Shown: positions 12,483 through 25,620 of the stretch, one piece after another | Layout of the letters: each line of letters opens with the position of its first letter | Numbering within the stretch: the first letter of the stretch is position 1 | Source: Helicoverpa zea | Lineage: Eukaryota; Arthropoda; Insecta; Lepidoptera; Noctuidae | DNA: 64,000 nucleotides | Direction of reading: 5' to 3' | NCBI RefSeq assembly: GCF_022581195.2 | Contig: NC_061462.1 | Coordinates: 5,890,001-5,954,000 of the forward strand | The notes under the pieces: generated by a model | What the model was told of the DNA's origin: nothing | Database searches by the model: none | Seen by the model: only the letters and a program-made list of their open reading frames with translations | Position numbers and translations under genes: made by a program

Positions 12483-12737
12483 AGTTTATTTTTCTAATGT
12501 GTTCCATATTTTTGAACACTTATAATGCTTGGATACCATTGGCGGGATGACTGTAACCATATTTATGGCGGTTTGACTGAACCGATCTATATGACATTTT
12601 AAACGTTTCGACCTTTTGAGCGAATATATTGTTGACAACAATATGGAAACTTTGTTTGTACCGATATTATTGACTTTTTGGATGCGTCTACTTATTTGAA
12701 TACCCTGAGTGTCACTAACTATTTGACGCTGACTGTA

Positions 12738-13204
12738 CATTTTATTTTGCCAAAACCCATGAAATCAAAGTACGAAATCAATGGCAAATATAAACTTCTC
12801 AAATTCGATACCGTTCAAATCATATTCATAACGTAAATCATATCTCCACCAAAACTTGGATAAGGCAATAATGTTTAATATTTCAAAATCGTTACTAAAC
12901 ACGATATAACGCACGATTTACTTCAATTTACGTTGAAATTCAAATCAAAACTGACCGACAAATGCTCATGAACGTATTTAACATAAATGTCGTTCCTGAC
13001 GTGAATATCTATGTGGAATTAACATGACAATTCACAGATAAAATTAGATTTATGGAAGCTTACAATAATTTAACATAATACGCTTTACCTAGAATTTTTG
13101 CTATTAATATTATGTGTGTTGTTGTTAATTGTTAGTTCTGTATAATTTTCCTTTGATTTCAACATCCCATGCTTACATTGATTTAATTGGGTTTCGTCGA
13201 TTCG
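12738..13204. other. intron 1 segment: nothing seen
   Basis: AT-rich DNA between two mobile-element remnants, with no ORF or repeat of note. Confidence 0.6.
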
Positions 13205-13400
13205 GCGATAATAAAAGCTATGCTGTCCCACTGCTGAGCAAAGGACTCTCCCCTATAGCCTTCCATCTGTCTTTGTCGGTCACTTTTTGTGGCCAGTCCG
13301 CGCGAAAGCTATCCGAGTCTTCTCTCCAACGTTCCTTGGTCTTCCTCTCGCTTGCTTTCCATCATCAAGGATCTCTTTTGCGGTGACGTTGACCCACTTG
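13205..13400 (-). mobile_element. LINE reverse-transcriptase C-terminal remnant
   Basis: On the minus strand this reads, with interruptions, a degraded LINE ORF2 end: KWVNVTAKEILDD, then a basic G-R-P-R-N segment, then DRWKAIGESFAQQWDS. The 3' part resembles the common lepidopteran LINE ending (CCCAGCAGTGGGAC type). No target duplication found. Old fragment. Confidence 0.6.
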
Positions 13401-14329
13401 TAACGAATTTTAAATGTATCAAAAATATTAAATTGATTAAACTAATATTAGGTTTGAAGAGGGATAAATATAGTTTTACGATAAAATCGTTTGTGAGATG
13501 CTCAGTTGGCAGTTAGCTACAATTGCATGTATTGTCTATGATGACTTAGCGAAGATACAGGTAATCTGATATGCCTATTGTGTAGTCCCCTTAATTGTGC
13601 TGATTGTTAATTGAGGTGTATCTACTTTATTAGAAGCTAATTGATCGAATAATTGCTTGACGTATTATCTCACAGTGTAACTATATTTGAGAATATTACT
13701 GCGTCTTGTATAAAATTATTCAAGAATCAATGCGTTCTATACGGTAATATGAATTTAGTTAAATCTTTAATCATAAAAAAGATATCCCCTCGGGAATCAC
13801 ACCTGTGATGTTCACAATATTTGAAGGTCATAATAATAAGCAAACCACTGACCTCGTTTGGATAAAAAACCTTTTTTAAGCTTCAACGAAATTGTAACCG
13901 CTTTGGGAATTCCTCAGCTTAATCGTCATTTTAATAATTCACGAACACATGTCTATCAATTACCCCGGAGGAAACTTTACGCGTAAATTCAACCCTATCG
14001 TGGGTTTATAATAAAAAGGTGGAAACTAGGAAAATTATATAACTAAATAATAAATGTGTGCGACCCCTGATTATGTTTCACACGACAGTCGGCGTGCCCC
14101 AGGGGTGTTTAACCTTTATTCCTGTAGGTTGTGTGGGATGTGGCGATGTGGCGTTGCGTTTCATGGCGCTAAGCCGGCTTTCATCTGAGGCTAGCTGATG
14201 CTACATCACTGACATGTTGCTTGACCGATATTTTGATATTAATTAATGAATTATGTTTTCTTAACTGTGTATGCTATAATATCAATTATTAAATATCTGT
14301 CAATATGATATATGTACAAACCTGCTACT
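13401..14329. other. intron 1 segment: nothing seen
   Basis: AT-rich DNA without recognisable genes or repeats. Confidence 0.55.
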
Positions 14330-14589
14330 GTGTTTGGTTAGTTCATCCATCCTCCGAGCCTTTTCCCAATCATGTTAGGGTCGGCTTCCAGTCTAACCGG
14401 ATTCAGCTGAGTACCAGTGCTTTACAAGAAGCGACTGCCTATCTGACCTCCTCAACCCAGTTACCCGGGCAACCAGTGGTTAGACTGGTGTCAGACTTAC
14501 TGGCTTCTGACTACCCGTAACAACTGCCAAGGATGTTCAATGACAGCCGGGACCTACAGTTTAACGTGCCATCCGAACGTGTTTGGTTA
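14330..14589 (+). mobile_element. retroposed lepidopteran repeat with 11-bp target-site duplication
   Basis: The insert 14341-14578 (238 bp) is flanked by GTGTTTGGTTA at 14330-14340 and 14579-14589. It contains the motifs GGTCGGCTTCCAGTCTAACC and CAGCTGAGTACCAGTG, and ends TTTAACGTGCCATCCGAA, which I remember as a frequent lepidopteran interspersed repeat. The 71-codon frame inside it is not a gene. A diverged relative lies inside both Helitrons. Confidence 0.75.
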
Positions 14590-17500
14590 TTTATAAAGTT
14601 TAAATAAATTGTTACTGACTGAAACCTGTTGAAGGCTATACGATCAATTGTTACTGACTGTAGAAAAGGGTAGTTTTGAGTTTAGATATGGGTACCTCGA
14701 TATTTTATCATTGATATTTTGCTTTATGGATTCAATGGTATTTTGAAAGATTAGTAATTATTGAATAATGTTATGAATTGTCAATTGTGATTGTTTATTT
14801 GTATGTCATTGTATTGCCCTTTCGCATATCATTACAGTTCTATTAAAGCTATTAGTAATTGAATGGGACTTCAAATGTATTGTATTAGTAATTAGCGTTT
14901 AATTGTTAATTAAGTTGTGGTTACACGGCGCCTACTTATAATTATGATATAATACCTAGTAATGTTTCAATGTTGAACTTTTTTGACGTAAAGAATGTAG
15001 GTACTTGTAACTTACAATTGACCTTTTAAAACCTTGTCATATGCTCGTTATTTTACCAAAAAACTATATTTTCTTTGATTTGGGAAATAATAATTTTCTT
15101 TTCCTTCAATAAAAAAAGATCGAGCAATTTTAGTATTGTTTTGAATAGTATGTGTATTATAAATAATGTCAAAATTGGGTGATATTCTAGGAAGTACACT
15201 TGGATATTCCAGTCAATTGACTTCGATTACTGAAATAGTGGTAAGTCCTTAGGTCACAACTCCACCTCAATATTAAATAGTATCGTAAGTTATCTCCAAC
15301 AAAACATATAAGAAAAAGAAATAAACGCAAAGATTTTACACGGTCCCTTTTTCTTCATATAAAAATTTGATTAAATTTAAAAAAAGAACGGCTCGTGTAA
15401 CAGCTGGTTGTCGCTTCGCGCAACCTCCCACGAAGCAACCCAGTTACCTAATAATATCGTAGGCGAAAGTACCGGTATCTTTTTATTTGTGAACTTGGTT
15501 TACCCAATTTGTTGTACCCGTATTATTTATTTACGTTGTTATAAAATCATTAGGCACTTAAGTAAGGATTGACGGTTCAAATTAAACAGCCTGTCTGCAT
15601 TATGTCTATAGGTTATCATCATACTCCTTCCCTTATCCTAATTTTATCTAGTCGGCGCAGAATATTGTCTTCTTCCATACTCTTCTATCTGTATTTTCCC
15701 CATATAATAATTTAATCAAATACCTACTATGTATCTAATAATTAAATAGTTTAATAAAAATCTAATCATCTTCTATGGTTTCGCTTAATTAAGTAGTCAA
15801 GGAAGACGAGGAAAATTAAATCAATAAATACTGAGAACTTCCATTCCATTAGTATCCTCTGAACTTTTATAGACAGAAGTTAAAACTACCTTTGCATTAA
15901 TTTATAACTGCTTGTTAATTATAATTATTTGTCATGGAAAAGAGCGTCCAGTGATAGGTAACCCTGTACAAATTATTTATTTGTATAACTTTCTAGCTCA
16001 ACTTTCATTTTCTTGGAGATATAGATATTATTAACACTTCTTATTTAAAAAGAATGTCTATGCAGTTACTTGCCGTTTCTTCTGCATAGGACGTGCTCCT
16101 TGCAACTGCACTAAGACGTTTCATGGGATCTTGTGACTTAAGTCTCACTTAGACTTTGACTAGTAAGTAACTACTTACTTAATATGTGTGACTAACGAAG
16201 AAATATAATACTCAATTTTTTTTAAATGATATCGTCTTTACCTTTTTAATTTACCTCGTTTCTAATATTAGATATTCATTTTATCGTCTGCCATGAAAAT
16301 CCTCAAATACTGTGAGAAAACCGCAAATCTGAGATTATTTAGAACTAAAATAAAACTAGGCAATTGTTATATTTTGTTCTAGACAACATGATAGGCTTAG
16401 TGGTTGAAGAGAAGTTCGCTTCAACTATTCTTAGAGCGCATTAGTGTGGCTCAAATAAGTATTCAAAATATAATTAAATGTTTCTTTTTTACGTTTTGTT
16501 ACTAAATGATTTTGCTGTTGTAGCATAATTATTAAGTAGTTATTAACAACATTTTCATGTTTTAAACCGCATTTATTTGTAAACTCACAGTTTTTGCCAT
16601 AAAATAAATATCAATGAAATTAACTGTGGCATATTTTTTTGTATTTGCACATTTGTTATGAAGAAAAATATTTTGATAAGTGTCACGGAGTTGTAGGTAA
16701 GGAAATTTGGCTTTGTAGGTGTTTATTAATGTCGTCTGTTTAAGGACCCGCCTTGGTAACTGTGCTACCCCATAAGTTCTCAGCATGCAGCAGACAAGGC
16801 GACTCTTCCATTAAATTTGGTTAGCTACATTGGTAATTTGAGTTTTGGAGCGCAGTGTAGAGTTTCTAACCCTATTAGCTAGTTTCAAATCTAGCGGACT
16901 GCGCTTAATGGGTCAAATACCAAGTCCGAGTGCTGGGTTACGACAAAAAGGAATTATCAATTATTTATAATGACCGAAATAATTACGACTAGAGATGTTA
17001 ATTGGAGTAGTCTAAACTACTATATAACCAACATTCATATTAAATAGGCTGTAAATAATGTTATTTATAACTTTTAGCGGTTTCAGGGAATCGTGAATAT
17101 TTCCGACGGTTAATAAGTTTAATACAGTTGGGAATTAAGACGTTTTATGTTTGTTTCAATTAATTTTTGAAATGATTCGAGATTTAAACTAACTACTACT
17201 AAACCTTATTTTACAATGTTAGTCAGTCATGTTCTTTTATCTGAAAGCGAATACAAAATGTATGCGTGTAGTTTTCCATATAAAGGATAAGCTAATGATG
17301 AAACAACTGATATGACAAAGGCCAGTTTGATCCACTTGCGGGAAGCGATTCGCAGGATGTAAGCAGAACCGCTGGAAACAGTTAGTCGGAAATAAAGTGG
17401 CAAAGATAAACCAGATTTCATGGAAAACCTTTTGAATGAGAAAATCCTATAAACGTGACCTTTCGTTCACGAATAAACAAAGACTTATATTATTTGTAAT

Positions 17501-17900
17501 TTAGTGTTTTCGCCGAATTTTTGTGGGTTTAATACCACAGATTATTTTTTTTGGACATTGTAATGGACATGTAACATCTGATCTTACTATCTATTAAGCT
17601 CGTATTGTGAGAATTTTTTTTTGTCGTATGGAAACTTGTTGATTAGTCACTTACTTACTTACTGAGATGTTCTTAGTTAATGTGACTAAGCAGCTTAGAT
17701 GCATGAAAAGCTTATCTTACGTGATAGTCAGAACTGTTCCTCTGTGTCTCTGAACTAATCTTTCTCCACCATTGCATAACTAAAAAAACAAAACGCAAAG
17801 AATAACCGCTAAAAACACCGCTTGCCTATTTATCTAAATTATCCATTTAAAGTTGATTCGTGCAGCTCCGTGCAGCGAATAACTAACAAAGGAGGAAGGG
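14590..17900. other. intron 1 segment: nothing seen
   Basis: About 3.3 kb of AT-rich DNA. ORFs at 16562-16786 and 17227-17421 (minus) have no domain signature. The latter begins MKSGLSLPLYFRLTVSSGSA but is less hydrophobic than a normal signal peptide. Confidence 0.55.
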
Positions 17901-18045
17901 GGTATTATCACCTCAATTGGTAGACGGATTGCAACCGCAGTTTGTTAGCTGGGTCGCTTGCACATTCCACGAACGTAATCTGGCAATCGACTTTGACTGT
18001 ACGTTGTACGTATATGTATTTTAATTTCTAAAGGACATTGCCAAG
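17901..18045 (+). repeat. ~140-bp direct repeat, copy 1
   Basis: Begins GGTATTATCACCTCAATTGG and ends near TTCTAAAGGA. It matches the block at 18263-18404 with roughly 10-15 percent differences. No terminal repeats or target duplications visible, so it does not look like an ordinary transposon. Confidence 0.8.
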
Positions 18046-18262
18046 GTTTGGTTCAAGTACTGCCTAGGAATGTGAGTTGGTCTAGCCCTAGCGGTACGAC
18101 AGATAGCATTAAAGTGAACTACAAAAAAAAAGGGAAAATCGGTCCCAGGAAAAAAAACTGTTTTTGAGCTACTGATAAACAGGTACTTAACTAACTAGAA
18201 AGCTGGTGCCTTATTTTTATTATTAACTCAATTTTTAAGCTTTGTAATGTCATGTTTAAGGG
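18046..18262. other. spacer between the two direct repeats
   Basis: Single-copy-looking AT-rich spacer. The repeat starts are 362 bp apart. Confidence 0.6.
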
Positions 18263-18404
18263 GGTATTATCACCTCAATTGGCAGATGGATTGCAACCGC
18301 AGTTTGTTAGCTAGGTCGCTAGCACATTCCTTGAACGTAATCCGCCAATCGACTTTGACTGTACGTGGACGTCTGTATACATATTTTAATGTCTAAAGGA
18401 ATTG
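18263..18404 (+). repeat. ~140-bp direct repeat, copy 2
   Basis: Same start and core as copy 1. Here the segment ATTGGC...GGATT in the first third can pair with AATCC...GCCAAT in the last third, enclosing a smaller GCTA/TAGC stem. This gives a long imperfect hairpin. The sequence alone does not show that it is transcribed. Confidence 0.75.
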
Positions 18405-19494
18405 TATTAATACACATGTAGGTAATCGTAACTTCTAAAAAACAGTTGCTCATTTTAACCTGTTTTTTTTTTATCTAAACTAAACTTAAACTAAGTTTGG
18501 GGTTATTCCTATAATAATGAATGATGATACTGAAAAAATAGGGATCTGTTTTTTTTTTTTTTTAATTTGCAAAGTTCACTCTTATTGATCTACATCTGCA
18601 TTATAAGAGTTTGCAGAATAAAGAAAGCATTTAAATTAAGTCTTTAATCGAAGTAATGATTGAAAATACTGAGGCGTTACAGGGGTTACACTGTTAAAGG
18701 TTTGGCTTTAAAAGCTACCGTTTTCGCATACACTGTGAAATTATATTTCGCGTTTAATGTATTCTGTTTAATGAAAAAGTAAGTTGGTGTCCAGGTAAGT
18801 TAATTATTATTATTAAATGTACGTAAAAGGTTAATATATATTTGTTACAAGAATCATGATTTGATGTTATCTGTAACCGTTAACATTACTCAAAGAAAGT
18901 TATATTTCTAGTGCTAAGTTTATTTTAATAAATTAAGAATGTCTTATAATTGACTTTAGTATTATAAATTAATTTCCAACCTTACTTATATTTAATTAAT
19001 ATTGATAAATCTTTACCGTACCTAATTACAATAATTTGAATACATCTAGATTCATGATTAAGTTATAAAAGGACCGACAAGTTTGAATATATAGAAAATT
19101 GTTTTTATATCTCTTAGTCACGAAAAATATAGATCAATTGGTCGCTAGTAATTTTATTGACACTAAAATGTTACTACGTAAATGTACTAGAATTATTTGT
19201 CATTCAATGTCAAAGGTTTAGTAATGGTAGTATATATTTTTCCCATAAGTTTTACCCTAGACATGTTTTTATTTATTTATATGAATGAGCTCAGATTAAA
19301 CATGCCTTACGATCCGTTGTTTTTTAGACAAACATATTCCAGCTTTTTTAAATTTTCCCTTGATTTTTTGAACTTACCGACGGAATCCTTAAAACAAATC
19401 ACAACATGGAAGACAAGTCCGAAGTGTATATAGAACAAGAGTTTTCCCAACAACATCATTCAAAACACATTGTATGGTAGCGAAAAAAACTTCA

Positions 19495-19680
19495 CTGTTC
19501 GCGCGGCATACTACGCGAGATCGACGATGTAGAAGTTCGTAGCCCGTAGCGGCGTAGGCGTGCTACGTGCGTCCGCGTAGCGAGTCGAGGCGCGACTGTA
19601 GGCGTGCTTCGCGCGGCTTCGCTCGCTAAGTTCGTCGCTCCGGTGCACATGCGCTGCCGAACGCATTCCACGCGAGCTGA
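19495..19680. repeat. GC-rich, CGTAG-repetitive patch, probably MITE-like
   Basis: A 180-bp GC-rich island made of recurring CGTAGC / CGCG words (for example CGTAGCGGCGTAGGCGTGCT), sharply bounded by AT-rich DNA. It resembles short high-copy lepidopteran elements, but I found no clean terminal repeats or target duplication. Confidence 0.35.
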
Positions 19681-22600
19681 ATCAAACTTAATAATAATTC
19701 CTTCCTTTCCACTTCACTTATCAATCGTCTGGGACTGAGATTTGATTTTGGGGTCCAAGTTTTGGCAGTACTTTTAGATGTGTTTTTCGTGAAACTATAA
19801 TTATTTATAGTACTGTTAATAATACCCACTTAGTTAATAACATTCTAAACAACACTGTAAGAAATCTTATTAAATTATATTCCAATCTATTTAACAAAGC
19901 TTTCGGATTCCGAAAAAAGAAGCAAACATATTATTTACTTTGTAAATAAACAGCCATTCTTTCAAACAAGGCTGCGTAAACCGTCACTTTTATTTCGTCC
20001 TAATTGTGTTTGGTACGCTTTCGTTGTATTATTACATTACGTACTTACCGGAAATTCAAAGACTTTGTACAATGATATAGCTACCGAGGGTTGTTTTTAA
20101 AAGTATTGAAAGCTATGATTAGGTTTATTTATTACGCAACACTTTGCATCATGCAACCGGAATGTGTTAAACTATGGTATAGTATGCTATGAAATTACCT
20201 ACGCCATTGTTTTTGCTTCAAGAACTTATTTAACCGTAATTTATGAATGAAGTAAAAGTTGGGTCGTATATTTTTATTGCAATAACTTCAACGATCCGAC
20301 TTAGAAATATTTTATTTAAAGCCCTGTGTTTTGAAATGTAGGGCAAAAAAATGGTTTTAAAAACTTTTTATAGGAAGTTATACATTACCCCTTACTGTAG
20401 CCAGTTGATTTCATTGATTTTTCCGTCAATAATGACATTACAACGGCAATCACGCAAAAACGAATTCTGGAAAACGGGTTATTCGAAAAGTGCGCTTTTT
20501 CCGAAAACCTTTTAGTGCATAATGAAGTCTAACAAAGCCAGTGGAAAACTTTGTGTAGCTGCGTATGTATAGTGAGTGTTAACAAACTTACCTATTGCGA
20601 GTATTCCGAGTTATTTCACGGAACATGGAATATTGCTAACTAACCTCAGCAACTGATTGATAAGTGAGGATGGACAATGTTTCTATAAAAATGACGATTA
20701 AATATGACTTTTGTAATCGAGACTTGTATTTTATTCGAGTCAAGTTAATATAAGTACCTTATTTGTGAATGACAAAAATATAAAAAAGTTAATTTGGAAA
20801 AAAATATTATAATTATTTTCATTTAATAACTTATTCAAACTAACCATAGTATAAATATCTTCCTCAGTTTTGGTAATAATAGTCTACAGCTATTGTTACA
20901 ACCGTAACTACCCCGGGCTTGGTTGTGCATTATTCGAATTACTAATTATTCGAGTAGACATAATCCTCTCTAAATTATTCGACAATTAAGCTCAGAGTTC
21001 AAGATGCAACAAATTCCGTACTGATCAGTGTTAAATTGCAGTATAGTGCTATATCAGGTTCTAGTGTGTCCTATATATCGCTGCAGTTTCGTACTCATTT
21101 GGCGGCAAGCTGAAGGAATAATTACAGAACCGATCGATATTTATTCATAGGTTGTGCAGAACTCCCTTCGCCGAATAGCGGTACATTTGTCAACAGACAT
21201 TCGGAGCAGTCCGTTTTGCTTTAGTTTAGTACCAAGTGCCGATTGTTTGTTAGCAAAGACACAAACCGTCAGCTGTTTTGGTCTGAGTTATAGTTTCAAA
21301 ACACTACGACCGCAGCGGTCACCACACTTAACCGCTATTGGTCCATATTTTAAACAACAACTCACCATCTTTATTTATACACCACAAACTGAGAAACTGT
21401 ATTCACGAAATTCTCTTTATAAAACATGTTCCAATACATTATGTATAGATCTGAAAGCCTCAACAATTGAAAACCTATACAAATATTTTCCGTACATTAT
21501 TACCGAGTATAAAAACAGCAATTTTGTTATTTGTAAGAAAATCTCTGTTATTTTTATTGTATCAATGAAACAGAAATTAAGGTAATGGATTCAGTTGCAA
21601 AGATAAATTGGAATTGCTCAACGTAATTTGTACCGTTACATGTTGTTTGTGCTTACTTAGGGTTCTCTTTTGTGTTTTGTCGAAAACAAACTAAGTCCTT
21701 TGTCTGAGGGGTCCTACGGGCCTACGGCGGTTTTCTTATCAGTGGCGCGTCCCTTGAGCTATATGTATGAAGGATATAGTCGCATGCTCGACTCCACTCA
21801 TCGCATGATTAGCCATGTTCGAATTCTAAATTCCTAGCGAAATACTAAAACTTTCTGCACCGAGCTCTTGTATACGAATATTTTATTTCCAGTGTCGGTG
21901 CAGCATCCTTTCAGAGGCACTTTTTTCAAATATTACTCGCGGAAACAGCGTACTGTTTACACAACGCTCGCCTTTCTGCTCATATCCAATGTAGTTTTCA
22001 GTTTAAAATTCATAGCGTAGCTTTTAAACTCGGTTAGATTCTGAATATTCTCGAGGTGAACCTGTTTCTAAATGAGCGTTTAGCCATTTTAATATCGCGG
22101 CTCGTTGTTTGAACTTAAGATGTGTGGTAAAAAGGTATTCTTGGAGAAAAGCGGTTCTTATCTTCATTGGTTGCAGGGAATGTTTTTACCGGAGTCAGGA
22201 CCATAGAAACCTGTACCTCAATCACAAATTAAGTGTTGTATGGCGTAACGTTACACCCCAAAGGTTTCTCTCATTTTCTGTTTTTCCTTGCTCCTAATGA
22301 TCTGGGGAAGGTTGTGCTTTTTACGCGGTAATAACTGCGTACACATAAATAATTGAGAAGCGGAAAAACATTCCGACTCTAAGATTGTAACATAATGAAG
22401 CACCTGCAATTGTACCTGGAGGACCTTTTTTTATATGGTTAATGTATTTTTATTCAAGCTCTAGTTTTTGCTGGGAGTTCACAGTTGAGTGTGCTTGCAG
22501 ATTGGGCCTAAATATTCACTGCTCATTTACAACCTATTATTATTGTGGGTTGTTTTAGAACATAAACTTTATCTTCAGTTTGAATATGTTTTTTAAATCA

Positions 22601-23194
22601 TGTTTGGCAAATAAATTATGCTCAAATCCTAAATATAATTAAAATATGTATTACTGCAATTGTTTATTTTGGTATTAATATTCTTACATAAAATGTGTTG
22701 TTTATTACCTCATAAATACTTTAAAATTTAAAACTCAAACAACCTCTTCACAGTGTTGATTTTAAAATTGATTGAAAATGTATAGCCAATTACCATTTTA
22801 AGAGCGTGGCGGTTATTCCTGCATATTTCCATTAGTATTTTTATCGAGATAGTTTTTTTATTCCACCGACATAAAATAAAATTAAGTTTATATTTCGAGG
22901 CATAATACATTAAAAAGTGATAATAAATAATATCGTTATATATAAAGTTTTATTTTATGTTACAGCCAAGTGGAGCGTTACTTACAAAAGTTTTAAAGCA
23001 AAAGAACATTCAAACTTCGAGAACTTGCAATGGATGATTTTCTTCTAAACTTAAACCTTTCGAGTAGCGTGGCAGGTACACACAACAAAAAGTCTCATGT
23101 TAATTAATTTCATATTCAGTTAACCATAGACAGATTTATTGAATAAAAAAGGCTAGTAAGAAAATAAACGGCACCAATCTTTCAAGTATTATTA

Positions 23195-23290
23195 GTGCGC
23201 GGTCAACGCTCAATCCTTCTCCGTGTGAGAGGATGCCTGTGCCCAGCAGTGGGACGATAAAAAAACAGATGATGATGAAGATGATGAATT
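23195..23290 (+). mobile_element. LINE 3' tail
   Basis: Contains CTTCTCCGTGTGAGAGGATG, then CCTGTGCCCAGCAGTGGGAC, and ends in a (GATGAT)n-like tail. This is the standard 3' end of abundant lepidopteran LINEs. Only about 95 bp remain, and no target duplication was found. Confidence 0.75.
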
Positions 23291-25059
23291 GCTGATTCAC
23301 CCAGACACAAAAAGATGCGATTACACCATCAGTAACTACTTATACTCTGCCATACATAGACTTTCACAGCCAATATCATATACAGTTAACGTCAGTTCCA
23401 GAGCTAGTGTTGGGAAATGTAATAAGTGGTGAGGTCGACGGTCACAAGTGGTGACAATGTGCTGTTAGCCATAACGTGAAGCTTCTATGGCAGCTTGAGA
23501 GCCAAATGATCATTTAATTAAGTGACAACGTGCCAACAGAGATGAACTTTACACTGGGCCATTCATGGATATTTTAACGTCAATCGAGACTATTTGTAAG
23601 CTCAAAATGTGCAGTTACTTTTGAATTGTCACACTACAGATGTATAGTCGATATCACGATCAAACGATTCTTTATCATGTACTTATTTGTTTGAAGCTGA
23701 ATTTTTCAGTTACTGGCTGGTGTTAGACGGTTCACTCACCAAATCTTCAGGAGGTATTTACTTGAAAGGTTCATAGGAGCTAGAAGAATACAACATCACC
23801 AACCTTGACGGAGAGCGGTGGTGTGTGAATCGCCTAAGGAAATAAACTTGGTATGAACAATTTTATTTTTAGCTATATTTAATGTGTTTGTAAAGTATGT
23901 CAGGAACTCGTAATTTAATGTCTTCAAACTAAATAACTATAGGTAAATACTTCCTGAAAAATACCGAGGTACTTAAAGGTTTTCTCGTACCTAATTGAAA
24001 CCTCGTGATTTATAGGGGTTTAACAGTTAGCATTGTAGAAATATACAAATAACTGCCAAACATATCAAATATTCGATCGTAAAAATCTAATAAATTAAAT
24101 CGATTTCGGGTCACAGCAGATATCGAAAATAAACTTAACTATCTGGATCGCCCGTGGACACGGCAGTTTGTTTGCGTTTAATTATTCCACGTGATGGGAA
24201 CTCCAGCCGATCCCAACTTCGTGCCTATACTTTCATACATATATGTCCGTTGTCCCAGGATTGAGCTGCATAAATTATATTTACACTGACCATAAGTGTA
24301 CAATGAACAACGAAGGAACGATGCTGTCGCACTCGCACTTGGCATTTCCATTAAGCTTTATCGTTACGAAATGAATAAGAATGAGAATTCATACCATCGG
24401 TAATTTTTAATCATTCTCTGCAATGCTCATTTTCAATTATTGTACTTACCCTATTTATTTGGTACAGTTATAAAATAGCACACTGAGGATAATACTTGAA
24501 TATCCCGCGATGTTTAGAATGATGCCCCATGCTTAGCATCAATAAACATACATGAACATATGACGTCACATACAGCAGTCTAAACATCAAATTATTCATG
24601 AAAAATATACTTAGTCATAATTTTATGACTATAAGCTATTGTAATAAGCTTCACACACTCTTTCAGTCATTATTGATGGCATATTATCTATTTTAAACTC
24701 TATAATATATGGAGGCAAAAGTGCGTTGCTTACCTACCTACATCTCTGTAAGCAAATGTTTATTTTACAAAGAAAACACTATTCCTATAAATATATGTTC
24801 TTTGTTAATTAATGATGATAAAAATATACGTTGGCGTCCATTGTTATGTCTTGTCTCACGGGATCAAATATCTTCTGTTATAATAATATTTATGTAAATA
24901 TGTCTCAAACAATAGTATTACTGATACCTAGTCGATTTTACTCCTCATTTTATTACTTAATTTTACATAAAAATGTATTTGTAGAAATTAAAAAAATCTA
25001 ACAGAATATATATTTACCTTGGTTTTGGAAAGAGTAGTAGGTATCTAACTTTATCCTTT

Positions 25060-25620
25060 TTAGGGTTCCGTAGCCAAAATGGCAAAAACGGAACCCTTAT
25101 AGTTTCGTCATGTCCGTCTGTCCGTCTGTCCGTCTGTCCGTCTGTCACAGCCGATTTACTCGGAAACTATAAGTACTACAGTGATGAAATTTGATGGGAA
25201 TATGTGTTGTATGAACCGCTACAAAAATATGACACTAAATAGTAAAAAAAAGAATTGGGGGTACATACATGTAACTGAGGGATGAAATTTTTTTTTTCGA
25301 TGTACATACCCGTGTGGGGTATCAATGGAAAGGTCTTTTAAAATGATATAAAGTTTTCTAAAAAACATTTTTCTTAAAGTGAACGGTTTTTGAGATATCA
25401 GCTCTCAAAGTCGTAAAAAGTATGTCCCCCCCCCCTCTATTTTTATAACTACGGGGTATAAAATTCTAAAAAAAATAGAGGTGATGCATGCTAATTAACT
25501 CTTTCAACGATTTTTGGTTTGATCAAAGTATCTCTTATAGTTTTTGAGATAGGTTGATTTAACTGTAATTTACGGAACCCTTCGTGCACGAGTCCGACTC
25601 GCACTTGGCCGGTTTTGCTA
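25060..25620 (+). repeat. common lepidopteran interspersed repeat (GGGTTCCGTAGCCAAAATGG type)
   Basis: Begins with TTAGGGTTCCGTAGCCAAAA, a short hairpin with the GGAACCC that follows, and a (GTCTGTCC)n microsatellite at about 25110-25146. It ends GAGTCCGACTCGCACTTGGC CGGTTTT. I recognise both ends as one widespread moth/butterfly repeat family of uncertain class. No ORF. Confidence 0.75.

Larger units (their letters stand above)
10827..12735 (-). mobile_element. Tc1/mariner-like element with ~250-bp terminal inverted repeats
   Basis: The outer ends match as inverted repeats starting CAGTCAGCGTCAAATAG, flanked on both sides by TA (10825-10826 and 12736-12737), the Tc1/mariner target duplication. 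The repeats are long: 10827-11072 and 12483-12735, similar throughout with small differences. The inner part holds a transposase C-terminus on the minus strand and then about 0.75 kb of unrelated DNA, so the element is defective. Total length is 1,909 bp. Confidence 0.85.
18405..25059. other. intron 1 segment, mostly featureless
   Basis: AT-rich DNA with a GC-rich patch (19495-19680) and a LINE tail (23195-23290), both listed separately. The longest ORF, 21154-21585 plus strand (143 codons), has no recognisable domain, a biased chance-like composition and no promoter or splice context that I can support. Confidence 0.5.

Noticed and set aside
14305..14520. 71-codon ORF
   Set aside because: It begins in flanking DNA and runs through the 14.3-kb retroposed repeat.
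17227..17421. Minus-strand ORF starting MKSGLSLPLYFRLTV as alternative signal exon for the Ig gene
   Set aside because: The hydrophobic core is short and broken by Arg, and the 57.2-kb candidate is clearly better and phase-compatible.
21154..21585. 143-codon plus-strand ORF, longest in its region
   Set aside because: No domain, signal or splice context, and its composition looks like chance in AT-rich DNA.
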